In this document: piece by piece, positions 1 to 9,342 of the stretch | Position numbering within the stretch: the first letter of the stretch is position 1 | How the letters are laid out: the number at the start of each line of letters is the position of its first letter | Origin: an uncultured bacterium | GTDB taxonomy: Bacteria; Cyanobacteriota; Vampirovibrionia; Gastranaerophilales; Gastranaerophilaceae | NCBI GenBank assembly: GCA_949282215.1 | Contig: CASDPF010000002.1 | Coordinates: 62,001-126,000, forward strand | Reading direction: 5' to 3' | Length of the DNA stretch: 64,000 nt | The notes under the pieces: model-generated | What the model saw: only the letters and a program-made list of their open reading frames with translations | Database searches by the model: none | What the model was told of the DNA's origin: nothing | Position numbers and translations under genes: made by a program

Positions 1-1132
1 TAGCCATAGATTTTGCATCTATGGGATTTTGAAGAACTTTTACAATAGCATCAGCAAAATCATTTGCATCATCAGCAATCAGAATATTTTCATTATTTTT
101 TACTGGAATACCTTCAGCACCTAATGTTGTAGAAACAATTGGGACAGAACAAGCACCAGCCTCTAAAATTTTGAAACGGGTACCGGATTCAAATTTAAGA
201 GCAACGATTGAAACACTTGCATTGCATAAATAAGGCAATACTGACTCCAAACGTCCGGTAATAGTAATATTTTCATCTTTTATATCTTTTAGCACATTAT
301 CAGAATTATTACCAATTAAATACAAATGAACATGTGGGATTTTTACCTTTACAAGAGGTAATACATCACTTATAACCCATCTTGCTGCTAACTCCATTGG
401 ACAACCCGGCCAATAAGAACCTGCAAAATATATACAAGGTTTTTTATACCCATCAGGCTCAGGAAAATTTTCTGAATAAGAATCGACATCTATTACATTT
501 GAAAATATTTTAATTCTATCTTTATCGTTACTAATTAAACTGCGGTAATAATCCGCATCAACTTCAGAAACTGCCGTCGTTACATCGCAGAAATTTGTCC
601 AAGCCTTTTCCTCTCGCTCTTTAACGTGTCCTTCTCGCTCAATTTGTTTATACTTTTTCCGATCTTTAGTAAAAGGTAATTCTCTCAATACAAAACGAGA
701 CCATACAGAATCCGTGTCACATACAAGTTTTAAATCTGGGGCTTTTTTATGAATTAATTTCATTAAATGATATGAAATATTTCCATAACCAAACCATATA
801 ATATTAATATTATTCTTGCGAGCATAATCAATTATAAAATTAGCATCATCAATAATTCCACGGTAAACTTTTGAGCCTCTGAATAAATTTATAAATTTTT
901 GCAGCAAATTTCTCTTTTTTTTACAAGTAGAAGGAGAATAAACTAAATCTTTACAAAATTCTCGATAATAAGTCTCAGCACTATCACCACCTAAATCTAC
1001 TTTCGCTCTACGCACTACTAAATATAATTCTGCAACACGACTAAGAGCTTTTATAGAATTTTCAACTCTTAAAAATGGCCCCGAAACAGCAGGGTGCATA
1101 ATTTCCGGAGTGGTATATAAAACTTTAACCAT
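1..1132 (-). CDS. Glycosyltransferase family 4-like, C-terminus beyond window
   Basis: My translation of the minus strand starts MVKVLYTTPEIMHPAVSGP at an ATG preceded by GGAGAG and stays open for 377 codons to the window edge. It has the GT-B arrangement: an N-terminal Rossmann half, a linker with a catalytic-half start (IYFAGSYWPGCPMELAARW), then a late FESGTRFKILEAGACSVPIV segment. That segment matches the donor-binding EX7E-type region of GT4 enzymes. It probably transfers a sugar from an activated donor onto a cell-surface glycan or lipid-linked intermediate in the cytoplasm. It is divergent from the FkbM-type gene at 1244 and belongs to the glycan gene block that runs to 9.2 kb. Donor and acceptor cannot be told, and the last part is missing. 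Confidence 0.8.
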   Translation of the reverse strand, partial: MVKVLYTTPEIMHPAVSGPFLRVENSIKALSRVAELYLVVRRAKVDLGGDSAETYYREFCKDLVYSPSTCKKKRNLLQKFINLFRGSKVYRGIIDDANFIIDYARKNNINIIWFGYGNISYHLMKLIHKKAPDLKLVCDTDSVWSRFVLRELPFTKDRKKYKQIEREGHVKEREEKAWTNFCDVTTAVSEVDADYYRSLISNDKDRIKIFSNVIDVDSYSENFPEPDGYKKPCIYFAGSYWPGCPMELAARWVISDVLPLVKVKIPHVHLYLIGNNSDNVLKDIKDENITITGRLESVLPYLCNASVSIVALKFESGTRFKILEAGACSVPIVSTTLGAEGIPVKNNENILIADDANDFADAIVKVLQNPIDAKSMA

Positions 1133-1243
1133 CAATCTCTCCTTTTTCGACAATGATAACACAAAAAAAAGAGCATCGCTAATATTTATATAAGTTTACA
1201 AATAAATATATTAAATAAATAAATTTTATGTTAGTATAAGGGC

Positions 1244-2086
1244 ATGTTAAAGTTTTTTCGTAAAAAAGAAGCACCGCATATTCGAAATATAATTCATAAT
1301 GCTTATAAGCAAGGTTATACAGTAGAGACAAACTACAAAAACATTATTGTTTTTAAAAATAAAAATAATAATTTAAAAGTTAAAGTATTTAAATCTGCAC
1401 CTTGGATTTTTAATGAAATATTCATTGAACATTCCTACAAACTTGATATAAGTCCAGAAAAATATAATAATAGCATAATTGTTTTTGATATTGGTGCAAA
1501 TAGAGGTTACGCAAGTTTGAATTTTGCAACGCAAACTTGGTGTAAAAAAGTATTTTCATTTGAACCGGATATTTCTAATTTCATTGATATCAATGAAAAT
1601 TTAAAATTAAACCCGGCTTTACAAAATAAAATACAATGTTTTAATATTGGACTATCAAATAACACCAAAATTGAAACATTTTACACTTTCGAAAATCGAG
1701 ATGATCTTTCTACAACTTCAAAAGAATTCATCGATTTTATAACCGCTGATCAAAAAGATAAAATAGTAACAACACAAATTGCACTATGCAACACTAGTGA
1801 AATATTAAAATCAATAGTCTCTGATAATATTTCATGTAAAATAATCCTAAAAGTTGACACCGAAGGCTCTGAATATGAAATATTTAAAAACTTGTTTAAC
1901 AATTATCCCGAAATATTTGAAAATATAATATATGTTTGTGGAGAAACACACAAAACAATAGAATACAATCACCTTGAAGGCTTTCAATACATACTGAAAA
2001 ATTTACCTCAATTTGAAATCGTAAAACAAGATATTAATAATGAAGAATGTGTAGATAATTTTATTTTAAGAAATAAAAACTTATAA
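1244..2086 (+). CDS. FkbM-family SAM-dependent methyltransferase
   Basis: The 280-residue protein has the two landmarks of the FkbM family. One is a SAM-binding loop VFDIGANRGYASLNFA around residues 80-95. The other is KVDTEGSEYEIFKN around residue 205, the family's signature strand-helix. FkbM proteins O-methylate sugars or polyketides, and in bacterial glycan clusters they usually methylate hydroxyls of surface sugars. That role fits here, between a GT4 enzyme and a nonulosonate operon. The start has only a weak ribosome site (GTATAAGGG). The 3' end overlaps the convergent gene at 2081 by 6 bp. Function is by family; the acceptor sugar is unknown. Confidence 0.8.
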   Translation: MLKFFRKKEAPHIRNIIHNAYKQGYTVETNYKNIIVFKNKNNNLKVKVFKSAPWIFNEIFIEHSYKLDISPEKYNNSIIVFDIGANRGYASLNFATQTWCKKVFSFEPDISNFIDINENLKLNPALQNKIQCFNIGLSNNTKIETFYTFENRDDLSTTSKEFIDFITADQKDKIVTTQIALCNTSEILKSIVSDNISCKIILKVDTEGSEYEIFKNLFNNYPEIFENIIYVCGETHKTIEYNHLEGFQYILKNLPQFEIVKQDINNEECVDNFILRNKNL

Positions 2087-3772
2087 AGTTATAGGCGGCC
2101 ATCTATTATCCCCGAAAATTTCTTTGCCATTGATGATTGAATCACAAATATAATCTAAAGCTTCGTTATTACCTGGCATAATTGCATCAATCGAATCAAA
2201 TAAAAGATGAGGCTGAATAAGAACTTCAGCTCCTTCAAAAAGCTTAAAATCAATTTGTGCAAATAATCTGAATAATAAATAGTATTTTCTTGCTTCCAAC
2301 ATAATTTCTTGTTTTTGCATCCCGATATTATCGTCTAACATTTTCATAACAAGGTCATAACACTCATTAACAGTTTTCGGTACATTTGAAAAACTTGTTA
2401 CTGTATATGCAGAAGCATCAGCAGAAACTGAAGGTAATCCATATAACCCTGCATCAACGCATGTAGATGAGGTATAAGCTATAATACCTTTTATATATGG
2501 GAACAATGAATAAACCGAAATATCCGCATCATTATCAATAAATATAACATTTTCCGGTAATTTAATATTATGATTATCCAAAAATGTCCTTAAAAATATA
2601 TTAGAAATATCAGTGCCACACTTTATATAAATTCTTTCAGCAGGATGGGCTTTTAAAACCAGATTATACTTTGGATGCTTCCCGAACCATTCAATAATAT
2701 CAATAATCATTTCTTCAATATTATCGTAAGCAGAAGTCTTTCTTAAAACCGCACCATCAACCAATATATTGGCAGGAAATAATAATGTTGGAGCTTTTGA
2801 TATTTTATTTATAACGGCATTAAGTTTATCATTTTTTACACCGGCATCTGGAATTAAATTATGTACAGAACATTTGCCGGAACTTCTTTCTTTAAGAATA
2901 TCTTCTAAAACATGCTTGTATTTATCATATTCAGAGGATTTCTTGAAGGAATTCCAAGCTTTTGAAAAATCATTTATAAAATATGTATTATCACTCCATA
3001 AAACTGAGTTTTTTCTTTCACACAAAAATGGAGAAAAATATCTTTTACCCATTCGCTTAATTAATAAACAAGGAATCTTCCATTGATAATACAAAGGGAA
3101 ACCAGAAACATAAGAATCTGCTTGTAAAGTTTCCAATAAACGTTTAGAAGCAATTGTAACTAAAATACAATTTTTTACATGAATTTTATATTGAGCTATA
3201 AGTTTTTCATCACTATTCATAGCAGGAATATTATTCATATTAACTGTAGCATAATAAGCATATTCACCTATTGGAAAATCCTCATAATAAATATTTTCCC
3301 AATTCTCAACAGAAACATTTTTTGCAAAAGTTTCAACAAAACTATAATCTTCTTGATTTAAAAAAGCCCCTAATTCAATGGTTTTTACTTGGAGTAGCTT
3401 ATTCAATAAGATACCTTCATCCGAGTACAAATTATACTGCAAATTATACCTATTCTCATTATATACACCACCAAAGATAACATCTTCTTTATCATAAAAA
3501 TAAGCTTGTCTAATAACATAAACTTCCGCACCTCTTAATTGCAATGACAAGATAGTAATTGCATCAACAAGTGCCATAAATTTTGAGTGATGATAGCTGA
3601 GAAAATAAAGTATTTTTTTTCTTTTAGAAGGAGGAACTGCTTCAAGATGTTCTCTTGCAAGCTTACCTAATTTAGACAAGATTTTATCGGTATTTTCGTC
3701 AAAAACCACATATGAAATTTTATCTTGTTTTTTATCTTTTTTTAAAGATTTAAAAATTTTTTTTAAATTCAT
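2081..3772 (-). CDS. Capsule/surface polysaccharide biosynthesis-type protein, function not identified
   Basis: This 563-residue protein is the last gene of the minus-strand operon that starts at 9201, with 14 nt between it and the NeuA-like gene. There is no signal peptide, and the N-terminus is very basic. The C-terminal half has a GT-B-like pattern: NLVLKAHPAER near residue 375, then VIFIDNDADISVYSLFPYIKGIIAYTSSTCVDAGLYGLP. This resembles the H-P...S/T-S...E/D-A pattern of capsule polysaccharide synthesis proteins (Kps/CDP-glycerol-transferase-like folds), where it binds a nucleotide-activated donor. Following a CMP-sugar synthetase, it may transfer the nonulosonic acid made by the operon. 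That is inference from position and fold; I do not recognise a named family member. Confidence 0.6.
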   Translation of the reverse strand: MNLKKIFKSLKKDKKQDKISYVVFDENTDKILSKLGKLAREHLEAVPPSKRKKILYFLSYHHSKFMALVDAITILSLQLRGAEVYVIRQAYFYDKEDVIFGGVYNENRYNLQYNLYSDEGILLNKLLQVKTIELGAFLNQEDYSFVETFAKNVSVENWENIYYEDFPIGEYAYYATVNMNNIPAMNSDEKLIAQYKIHVKNCILVTIASKRLLETLQADSYVSGFPLYYQWKIPCLLIKRMGKRYFSPFLCERKNSVLWSDNTYFINDFSKAWNSFKKSSEYDKYKHVLEDILKERSSGKCSVHNLIPDAGVKNDKLNAVINKISKAPTLLFPANILVDGAVLRKTSAYDNIEEMIIDIIEWFGKHPKYNLVLKAHPAERIYIKCGTDISNIFLRTFLDNHNIKLPENVIFIDNDADISVYSLFPYIKGIIAYTSSTCVDAGLYGLPSVSADASAYTVTSFSNVPKTVNECYDLVMKMLDDNIGMQKQEIMLEARKYYLLFRLFAQIDFKLFEGAEVLIQPHLLFDSIDAIMPGNNEALDYICDSIINGKEIFGDNRWPPITL

Positions 3773-3786
3773 TCCCTATCCTACTT

Positions 3787-4470
3787 CTAGCCAACTAAAG
3801 CTTCAGCCAGCTTAAAGTCGTACTCATCATCTATATCAATACTGTATTCTTTGTCCATTATATATGCAAAACTCTTATCGTCAAACATATTAAAATCTTT
3901 ATTAATCATAGAAGCTTTAAAGACATATACGGCACCATTAAGCATATACATCTGAGGTAAATCCTGACGTCGTTTATTCAAATACTCTTTTTTTATAAAA
4001 CCATTCATACTTAAAGACTCATCTAAAGAATTTACCCAAGCTATAGAATGCGGGAATTTTGAAACACTTACAACACTATCAGCATTTTTCTCCAAAAATA
4101 AATCGACAGCTTCTTTAATATGGAATGGTTGTCTTAATGGTGATGTTGGCTGTAGCATTACTACTATATCATAAGTCTCTTGCAAATTATTTAACACTTC
4201 TTCTAATACCGAAATAGAATTAGCACTATCAGAAGCAGTTTCCTGAGATCTGAAAAACGGAACAGAAGCTCCATACTGCATAGCAATATCAGCATACTTA
4301 GAACTATCGGTAGATACAACAATATCATCAAATATTCCTGTCGCCTTTGCACATTCAATCGTATATGATATTAACGGCTTTCCTGCAAGCGTTTTAATAT
4401 TCTTATCTTTAACTCCTTTACTTCCACTTCTCGCAGGTATAATGCCAATGATTTTTTTAGTTTTATACAA
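3787..4470 (-). CDS. neuA: CMP-nonulosonic acid (acylneuraminate) cytidylyltransferase
   Basis: The 227-residue protein opens with IIGIIPARSGSKGVKDKNIKTL, the CTP-binding signature of NeuA/LegF/PseF-type cytidylyltransferases. It also carries VVMLQPTSPLRQP (residues 105-117) typical of the family. It activates a nine-carbon sugar to its CMP form in the cytoplasm. The start codon is TTG one base after the stop of the upstream radical SAM gene, preceded by AAGGAAAAG. Downstream comes the capsule-type protein. The partner synthase (NeuB-like) lies in the same operon. Whether the sugar is neuraminic, legionaminic or another nonulosonate cannot be told from this protein. Confidence 0.8.
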   Translation of the reverse strand: MYKTKKIIGIIPARSGSKGVKDKNIKTLAGKPLISYTIECAKATGIFDDIVVSTDSSKYADIAMQYGASVPFFRSQETASDSANSISVLEEVLNNLQETYDIVVMLQPTSPLRQPFHIKEAVDLFLEKNADSVVSVSKFPHSIAWVNSLDESLSMNGFIKKEYLNKRRQDLPQMYMLNGAVYVFKASMINKDFNMFDDKSFAYIMDKEYSIDIDDEYDFKLAEALVG

Positions 4471-4471
4471 T

Positions 4472-5386
4472 TTACTTTTCCTTTACATTTAAATAATTTT
4501 TTCTTCCGGAAACAATATTTTTATTTGATGAATAAACTAAAGCATCAGTTCTATTAGTACACTGGTCACAATTAGCACATATCAAATCAGTATTTTTACC
4601 CGCGACAAAGGCTTTTAACTCATTCTGAATTGATTTTACTTTATCCGAACTGGATAATTTATCTAATTCTGCATCTAAGATATTACCAATAACCAAATCG
4701 TGATTAATATCCCAACAACAAATACTAATATCACCATTAACTTTAACTGTATATTCGTCAGAAAAAGGTCTAAAACACAAGATTTTGTTTTTTTCTGCCA
4801 AGTTAACACTTGTATCATATAAACCAGCCCAATTATGAGGCTTCCATATTTGGATTTCATCTGCTTTTGGTTCCCAGTATGCTTTCCAGTCTTCCATTTC
4901 CTCTTTATTTTCATTCAGAATAACATAATTCATACTAATATAAGGATGTTTATCCATATTCAAAATAGCATTTATATTTTTCATAACATTATCGTATGAA
5001 ACAAAACCCCTATGAATTTTTTCATAAGTATTTTTAGTTATTCCATACATTGATATTCTTAAAACATCTACATATTTAAGTAACTCTAAACGATTTGTTA
5101 AACAGTTACAGGTACTACTTGCTTGAATTTGAATAGACGGATAAGTATTTTTTATATAAGACAAACATTTTTCAATATACTTAGACATAAAAGGATCTCC
5201 ATAACCGCCTAATGATATAATCGAATATCCCGCATTATATGCTTTATCAACCGCAATCTTGAAGAGCTCAAAATCCATATTAGCAAACTTATACTTATAC
5301 TGTGCTCTTGGACAAATAACACAACTAGCATCACACAATGTTGACACTTCAATCGTTATGGACTTAATTTTTTGCATTATATACAC
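4472..5386 (-). CDS. Radical SAM/SPASM domain protein in nonulosonate operon
   Basis: Near the N-terminus STLCDASCVICPRA gives the CX3CX2C motif that binds the SAM-cleaving [4Fe-4S] cluster. ISLGGYGDPF is the usual glycine-rich strand. The C-terminal part has further cysteines (ICCWDIN, then CANCDQC) typical of a SPASM or twitch auxiliary-cluster domain. Related proteins in glycan clusters act on sugars or peptides, but the substrate is not predictable. It overlaps the aminotransferase gene by 10 bp; a second ATG at 5377 (MQKIKS) is an equally good start. Being embedded between an aminotransferase and a CMP-sugar synthetase suggests an oxygen-independent modification of the sugar. That is inference. 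Confidence 0.7.
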   Translation of the reverse strand: MYIMQKIKSITIEVSTLCDASCVICPRAQYKYKFANMDFELFKIAVDKAYNAGYSIISLGGYGDPFMSKYIEKCLSYIKNTYPSIQIQASSTCNCLTNRLELLKYVDVLRISMYGITKNTYEKIHRGFVSYDNVMKNINAILNMDKHPYISMNYVILNENKEEMEDWKAYWEPKADEIQIWKPHNWAGLYDTSVNLAEKNKILCFRPFSDEYTVKVNGDISICCWDINHDLVIGNILDAELDKLSSSDKVKSIQNELKAFVAGKNTDLICANCDQCTNRTDALVYSSNKNIVSGRKNYLNVKEK

Positions 5387-6789
5387 TCTCCGATTTTATT
5401 TATTAACTCTATATTAACTATTTTATTTGTAGGGAAATTCATACCTTTTTTAGAAATTTCTTTAGCAACTTTTGAACTAAAAACATAATCTTTATATATC
5501 GGCATATCACTTAAAGGATAGAAAAACGGTCTTACTTCTATTTTATTATCCGTGAAATTTTGCATCAATTTCTCTTTATCACCATCATATAAAATTGAAA
5601 TCATCCAGGTAATTTTCTTTCTACCAGGAATATCTGACAACTGAAAATGAATATTATCAAATTTTTCAAGCTGTTTTTTATACAAATTTTCTAAATTTTC
5701 TTTTTCTTTAAGAATCAAATCAATTCTTTCTAATTGTGCCAGTCCAATAGCAGCCTGAAGATTTGTCATTCTATAATTAAACCCTACACAATCATGCCAG
5801 TAACGTTTAGTCTTACTCATACCGTGATCACGCAAAGTTCTCATTTTATCCGCCAATTCTTGATTAGCGGTTATGCACATTCCGCCTTCACCTGTTGTGA
5901 TAACCTTATTGGCGAAAAATGAAAAACAACCGACATCTCCAAAAGTACCGACTTTTTGTCCTTCAAATTCCGCACCATGAGCCTCTGCACAATCCTCAAT
6001 TACTAAAAGATTATGTTTCTTGGCTATATCCATAATTGATTTCATATCGCAAGGCTGTCCGTATAAATGCACAGGAATAACCGCTTTTGTTTTCGGTGTA
6101 ATAGCTTTTTCAATTTCTTTAGGATCTATACACCAGCTGTCCTGTTCAATATCTACAATAACAGGAGTCGCTCCAGCATGTAACACTGCATTAACCGTAG
6201 CTGCAAAAGTTAAATCAGGAACTATAACCTCATCTCCTTCTCCAATCCCTAAAGCTACAAGTGCTAAATGTAACGCCACAGTACCATTAGATACGGCAAC
6301 ACCGAAGTTCTTTTTCATCCCAGCAAAACAATACTTGCTGAATTCTTCTTCAAAACGTAATATATAATCGCCTTTACTTGATATCCAAGTAGACAGAAAA
6401 GCATCCATTAAATAATTAAATTCATTACCGCCGAGATTAGGTATTGCAATCGGAATGTGGGTGTCCATTTTATATTCGAAATAATCCACAGGAATAAAGT
6501 CATCATTCACAATTGGGATAATCGTAATCATTCCTTTTATCTTTGCTAAGATATCAGCTTTTGACTCTTTATCAGTAGCATAGACAAAATTTCTATTCAT
6601 TACGTCTTTAATTTTAGTTTTGATATTTTCGGATTTTATAAGCTGAATTCTTATATCACCATCACTCAAGACGCCAGTCAAAACTCCTTGATCATTAACA
6701 CAAAAAACTATTTTTTTTGCATTTAAAGACATTTGTTTCCATGCATCTATAATATTTTTATTCTCATTAACCAATAATGACTCTAACAT
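5377..6789 (-). CDS. CBS-domain / DegT-DnrJ-EryC1 aminotransferase fusion
   Basis: Residues 1-105 form a CBS pair (VFCVNDQGVLTGVLSDGDIR, then DVMNRNFVYATDKES). Residues 111-470 form a complete DegT-family PLP enzyme: SNGTVALHLAL, VIEDCAEAHGA, and FFANKVITTGEGG with the PLP-binding lysine at K295. The aminotransferase would convert a keto-sugar nucleotide to an amino sugar, as LegC/PseC do. The CBS module resembles the one normally fused to PtmE-type sugar nucleotidyltransferases in legionaminate loci, so finding it on the aminotransferase is unusual. It overlaps both neighbours by a few bases, so translation is probably coupled. The CBS pair may sense a nucleotide; that is inference. Confidence 0.8.
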   Translation of the reverse strand: MLESLLVNENKNIIDAWKQMSLNAKKIVFCVNDQGVLTGVLSDGDIRIQLIKSENIKTKIKDVMNRNFVYATDKESKADILAKIKGMITIIPIVNDDFIPVDYFEYKMDTHIPIAIPNLGGNEFNYLMDAFLSTWISSKGDYILRFEEEFSKYCFAGMKKNFGVAVSNGTVALHLALVALGIGEGDEVIVPDLTFAATVNAVLHAGATPVIVDIEQDSWCIDPKEIEKAITPKTKAVIPVHLYGQPCDMKSIMDIAKKHNLLVIEDCAEAHGAEFEGQKVGTFGDVGCFSFFANKVITTGEGGMCITANQELADKMRTLRDHGMSKTKRYWHDCVGFNYRMTNLQAAIGLAQLERIDLILKEKENLENLYKKQLEKFDNIHFQLSDIPGRKKITWMISILYDGDKEKLMQNFTDNKIEVRPFFYPLSDMPIYKDYVFSSKVAKEISKKGMNFPTNKIVNIELINKIGECI

Positions 6790-7631
6790 GACTTATTTAA
6801 CTCTCTATAAAATTTACTTAAACTATCAATATCAGCATAGATCTCTAATGTAACCAGTTTATTACAGAGAAGTGCTTCTTTCAAGCATTTATAAATAAAT
6901 GTATCAAGCTTGGGCAGTAAATTCTGATCCACAAACCCATCGTTATCACTTATATGGATATAATCTGAGACTTCCATAAATTTAGCCGTTTCATTGACTA
7001 AATTTAAGTTAAGCGAATTAGCCGTAACTTTGAAATGAGCCAAATCAAATAGCAAATTAAAATCAAAAAAATCCCGCATCACTTTATATTCATCAAAAGT
7101 CGTCAACATAAACGGATTTGTACCATATTCTTTATAGTTTCTGTATGACAAAACATTATTTTCAACATACAACTTAAGACTGTTTTGACAATAATTTTCT
7201 ATAATTTTATACCCTTCAATAAACCTCTTAACAGCAAGTTTCTGATTAAACAAATCCCTCTTATTAAAAACCTTACCTATTTCATTCACCGATGGATTAA
7301 CAAAAAAACCGGCATGCAAGCCGTAAATAGGAGAACCTAATGCTACTGCCATGTTTATAGACTTTTTCATAAAATCAACACTTTTCATCCAAATTCTATC
7401 ATCCAAAGATGCAAGATTTAGAATAAAAGGTTCCTCAGGCGGCGGAAAATAATTATGCACAAGATAATTTAAATTATATTCCTTCTTTAGTAATAATAAA
7501 TCAGACAAAATATCAGAATAATAATCAGTTCCTCCCGAAAGCTCAATATTACAAATTCCAGAATCAGCAAGAGCTTTTACACAATCAGATATTTTAGAAT
7601 ACTTTAAACAGGAGCTTGAAACATAAATCAT
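6783..7631 (-). CDS. Xylose-isomerase-like TIM-barrel sugar isomerase/epimerase
   Basis: The 282-residue protein fits the AP-endonuclease-2/xylose isomerase fold. Markers are MIYVSSSCLK at the start, GLHAGFFVNP mid-protein, LYVENN, LLFDLAHFK and YIHISDNDG. These supply the Glu, Asp and His ligands of the divalent metal site. Members interconvert or epimerise sugars and sugar phosphates. It overlaps neuB by 4 bp and the aminotransferase by 7 bp, so it is part of the same pathway. No hydrolysing UDP-GlcNAc 2-epimerase (NeuC/LegG) is seen in the window, so this enzyme may supply the sugar precursor for the synthase. That role is inferred from position only. Confidence 0.7.
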   Translation of the reverse strand: MIYVSSSCLKYSKISDCVKALADSGICNIELSGGTDYYSDILSDLLLLKKEYNLNYLVHNYFPPPEEPFILNLASLDDRIWMKSVDFMKKSINMAVALGSPIYGLHAGFFVNPSVNEIGKVFNKRDLFNQKLAVKRFIEGYKIIENYCQNSLKLYVENNVLSYRNYKEYGTNPFMLTTFDEYKVMRDFFDFNLLFDLAHFKVTANSLNLNLVNETAKFMEVSDYIHISDNDGFVDQNLLPKLDTFIYKCLKEALLCNKLVTLEIYADIDSLSKFYRELNKSC

Positions 7632-8626
7632 AATTCTATAAAATCATCCTTTACATAGTCCTTTTTCGCAACTTGCCCTACAACACTCTCCCACAACATA
7701 GGAGATAATCCTGTAGATGGCCTTTTGGTGGTAAGGTTTAACTCAGAATATTTCTCGCCAGCTTTAATTGGACACTTAGCCACTATACTTTTTCTGGCAA
7801 CTTCTTTATTTTTAATTTCAGACTTTGATGAAACTTTTTCTGACGAACCTAATAAAAGTTCAGTATTTCTAATTAATTTAACAAGCTTAATCAACTCATC
7901 AGGTTCAAGACTTGCTTTATGATCCGGTCCAATCATCGACTTATCAAGAGTGAAATGTTTTTCATAAGCACAAGCACCTAAAGCGACAGATGCGACTGCA
8001 GTTTCAAAACCACATGTATGGTCAGAATATCCGACAGGTAATTTAAATTCATCTTTAAGAGTCTGCATTGCTCGCAAATTCACATCTTCCAAGGGCGTAG
8101 GATATTCACTGTTACAATGCATTAAAGTAATATCTTTGGTCCCAAACTTTCTCAAAACACTTATTGCAGCTGCAACTTCTTGAATATTGGAATTTCCTGT
8201 AGATAGAATAACAGGTTTACAAGTCTTTCCTATTGCTCGCAAAACAGGATAATTTGTAACCTCTCCTGATGGAATTTTAAACATATCCATGCCAAGTTTA
8301 TCTAAAAATTCGACACTTTCTACATCAAACGGTGTTGACAAAAATTTTATTCCTTTACTCTTGGAATAGTTAATCAATTCCTCATGGAATTCATAAGGCA
8401 GTTCTAATTTACGAAGCATATCAAGTTGAGATTCGGAGTTTCCTGTTGTGATTTCTTGATATGGTGCTTTTTTAGAAGTTGATACTGCGAGATTATCGGC
8501 TTTAAAAGTCTGAAATTTCACTATATCACAACCTGCAATAACCGCAGTATCAATAAGTTTTTTTGCAATATCAATTGAACCGTTATGATTTACACCGGCC
8601 TCAGCTATAACTAATAAATGCTTCAT
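7628..8626 (-). CDS. neuB: N-acetylneuraminate/legionaminate synthase family (NeuB-like)
   Basis: The 332-residue protein starts with VIAEAGVNHNGSIDIAKKL, the NeuB/LegI/PseI signature, followed by VKFQTF, KFLSTPFD, FKIPSGE and VGYSDHT. A C-terminal SAF-type antifreeze-like region follows from about residue 270 (ARKSIVAKCPIKAGEKYSE). It condenses phosphoenolpyruvate with a hexosamine to make a nine-carbon keto-acid sugar in the cytoplasm. The length is normal. ATGA overlaps join it to the NeuD-like gene upstream and the TIM-barrel gene downstream. The motif set does not separate sialic from legionaminic specificity with confidence. Confidence 0.85.
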   Translation of the reverse strand: MKHLLVIAEAGVNHNGSIDIAKKLIDTAVIAGCDIVKFQTFKADNLAVSTSKKAPYQEITTGNSESQLDMLRKLELPYEFHEELINYSKSKGIKFLSTPFDVESVEFLDKLGMDMFKIPSGEVTNYPVLRAIGKTCKPVILSTGNSNIQEVAAAISVLRKFGTKDITLMHCNSEYPTPLEDVNLRAMQTLKDEFKLPVGYSDHTCGFETAVASVALGACAYEKHFTLDKSMIGPDHKASLEPDELIKLVKLIRNTELLLGSSEKVSSKSEIKNKEVARKSIVAKCPIKAGEKYSELNLTTKRPSTGLSPMLWESVVGQVAKKDYVKDDFIEL

Positions 8627-9201
8627 TTAACTAAACTCCCTGCCTTTATAAAACTGCTTTCCTTAACAACAATACCATCAACAACAACAGCATTACTTCC
8701 TATAAAAGAACCTTCTTTTATTATCGAACTGCCATTTACAATTGCACCTGTTGACAAATGACAATGATTTTCAACTATAGCATTATGTTCAACTAAGGCT
8801 TTTGTATTTATAATACAATTCTCACCTACACTTGCTCCAGCATTTATTATTGCATTATGCATAATAATCGAGCCATGTCCAATAGTAGAATACTTGGAAA
8901 CGTAAGCTAATGGAGAAATAATTGTTGCAATATTAGCACCTGATTTTTTTAAATTACTATATATTAATTGTCTTTTTAAAGGGCTTTTTATCTGTCCTAT
9001 TGTAATTAAGAAATAAACCTCAGGAGAAATATACTTTTCTATATTTTTATCTTCATCAATAACCTCATACCCTAAAACTTTATGCCCTATATTTTGAGGT
9101 AAATCAATCAATCCAAATATCTGAAATTTATTTTCTTTTTCAATAACATCAATACAAGATTGCGAATGTCCTCCTGCACCAATTAAAATAAGCTTATTCA
9201 T
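8623..9201 (-). CDS. neuD: NeuD/PglD-like sugar O- or N-acyltransferase (hexapeptide repeats)
   Basis: The 192-residue protein begins LILIGAGGHSQSCIDVI, the Rossmann-like UDP-sugar-binding start of NeuD/PglD proteins. It continues with a left-handed beta-helix of hexapeptide repeats from about residue 95 (GHGSIIMHNAIINAGASVGENC and onward). The family transfers acetyl from acetyl-CoA to amino sugars or sialic acids. It is the first gene of the nonulosonate operon, 19 nt after tRNA-Phe with AGGAG in that gap. It overlaps neuB by 4 bp. Whether it O-acetylates the final sugar or N-acetylates a precursor is open. Confidence 0.8.
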   Translation of the reverse strand: MNKLILIGAGGHSQSCIDVIEKENKFQIFGLIDLPQNIGHKVLGYEVIDEDKNIEKYISPEVYFLITIGQIKSPLKRQLIYSNLKKSGANIATIISPLAYVSKYSTIGHGSIIMHNAIINAGASVGENCIINTKALVEHNAIVENHCHLSTGAIVNGSSIIKEGSFIGSNAVVVDGIVVKESSFIKAGSLVK

Positions 9202-9220
9202 ATATACTCCTACAAAAATA

Positions 9221-9293
9221 TGCCGCGTCTCGGAATCGAACCAAGGACACAGGGATTTTCAGTCCCTTGCTCTACCAACTGAGCTAACGCGGC
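9221..9293 (-). tRNA. tRNA-Phe (GAA)
   Basis: The minus strand folds into a full cloverleaf of 73 nt: acceptor GCCGCGT paired with ACGCGGC, discriminator A, D-arm GCTC...GAGC, anticodon stem AGGGA/TCCCT around CTGAAAA (anticodon GAA), and T-arm with GGTTCGATTCC. CCA is not encoded. It lies 19 nt before the neuD-like gene with no terminator between, so a read-through transcript is likely. Confidence 0.95.
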
Positions 9294-9342
9294 ATAATTA
9301 CTCTCTTTTTCATTTTCAATATGACTCAACAGCCACTTTTTA

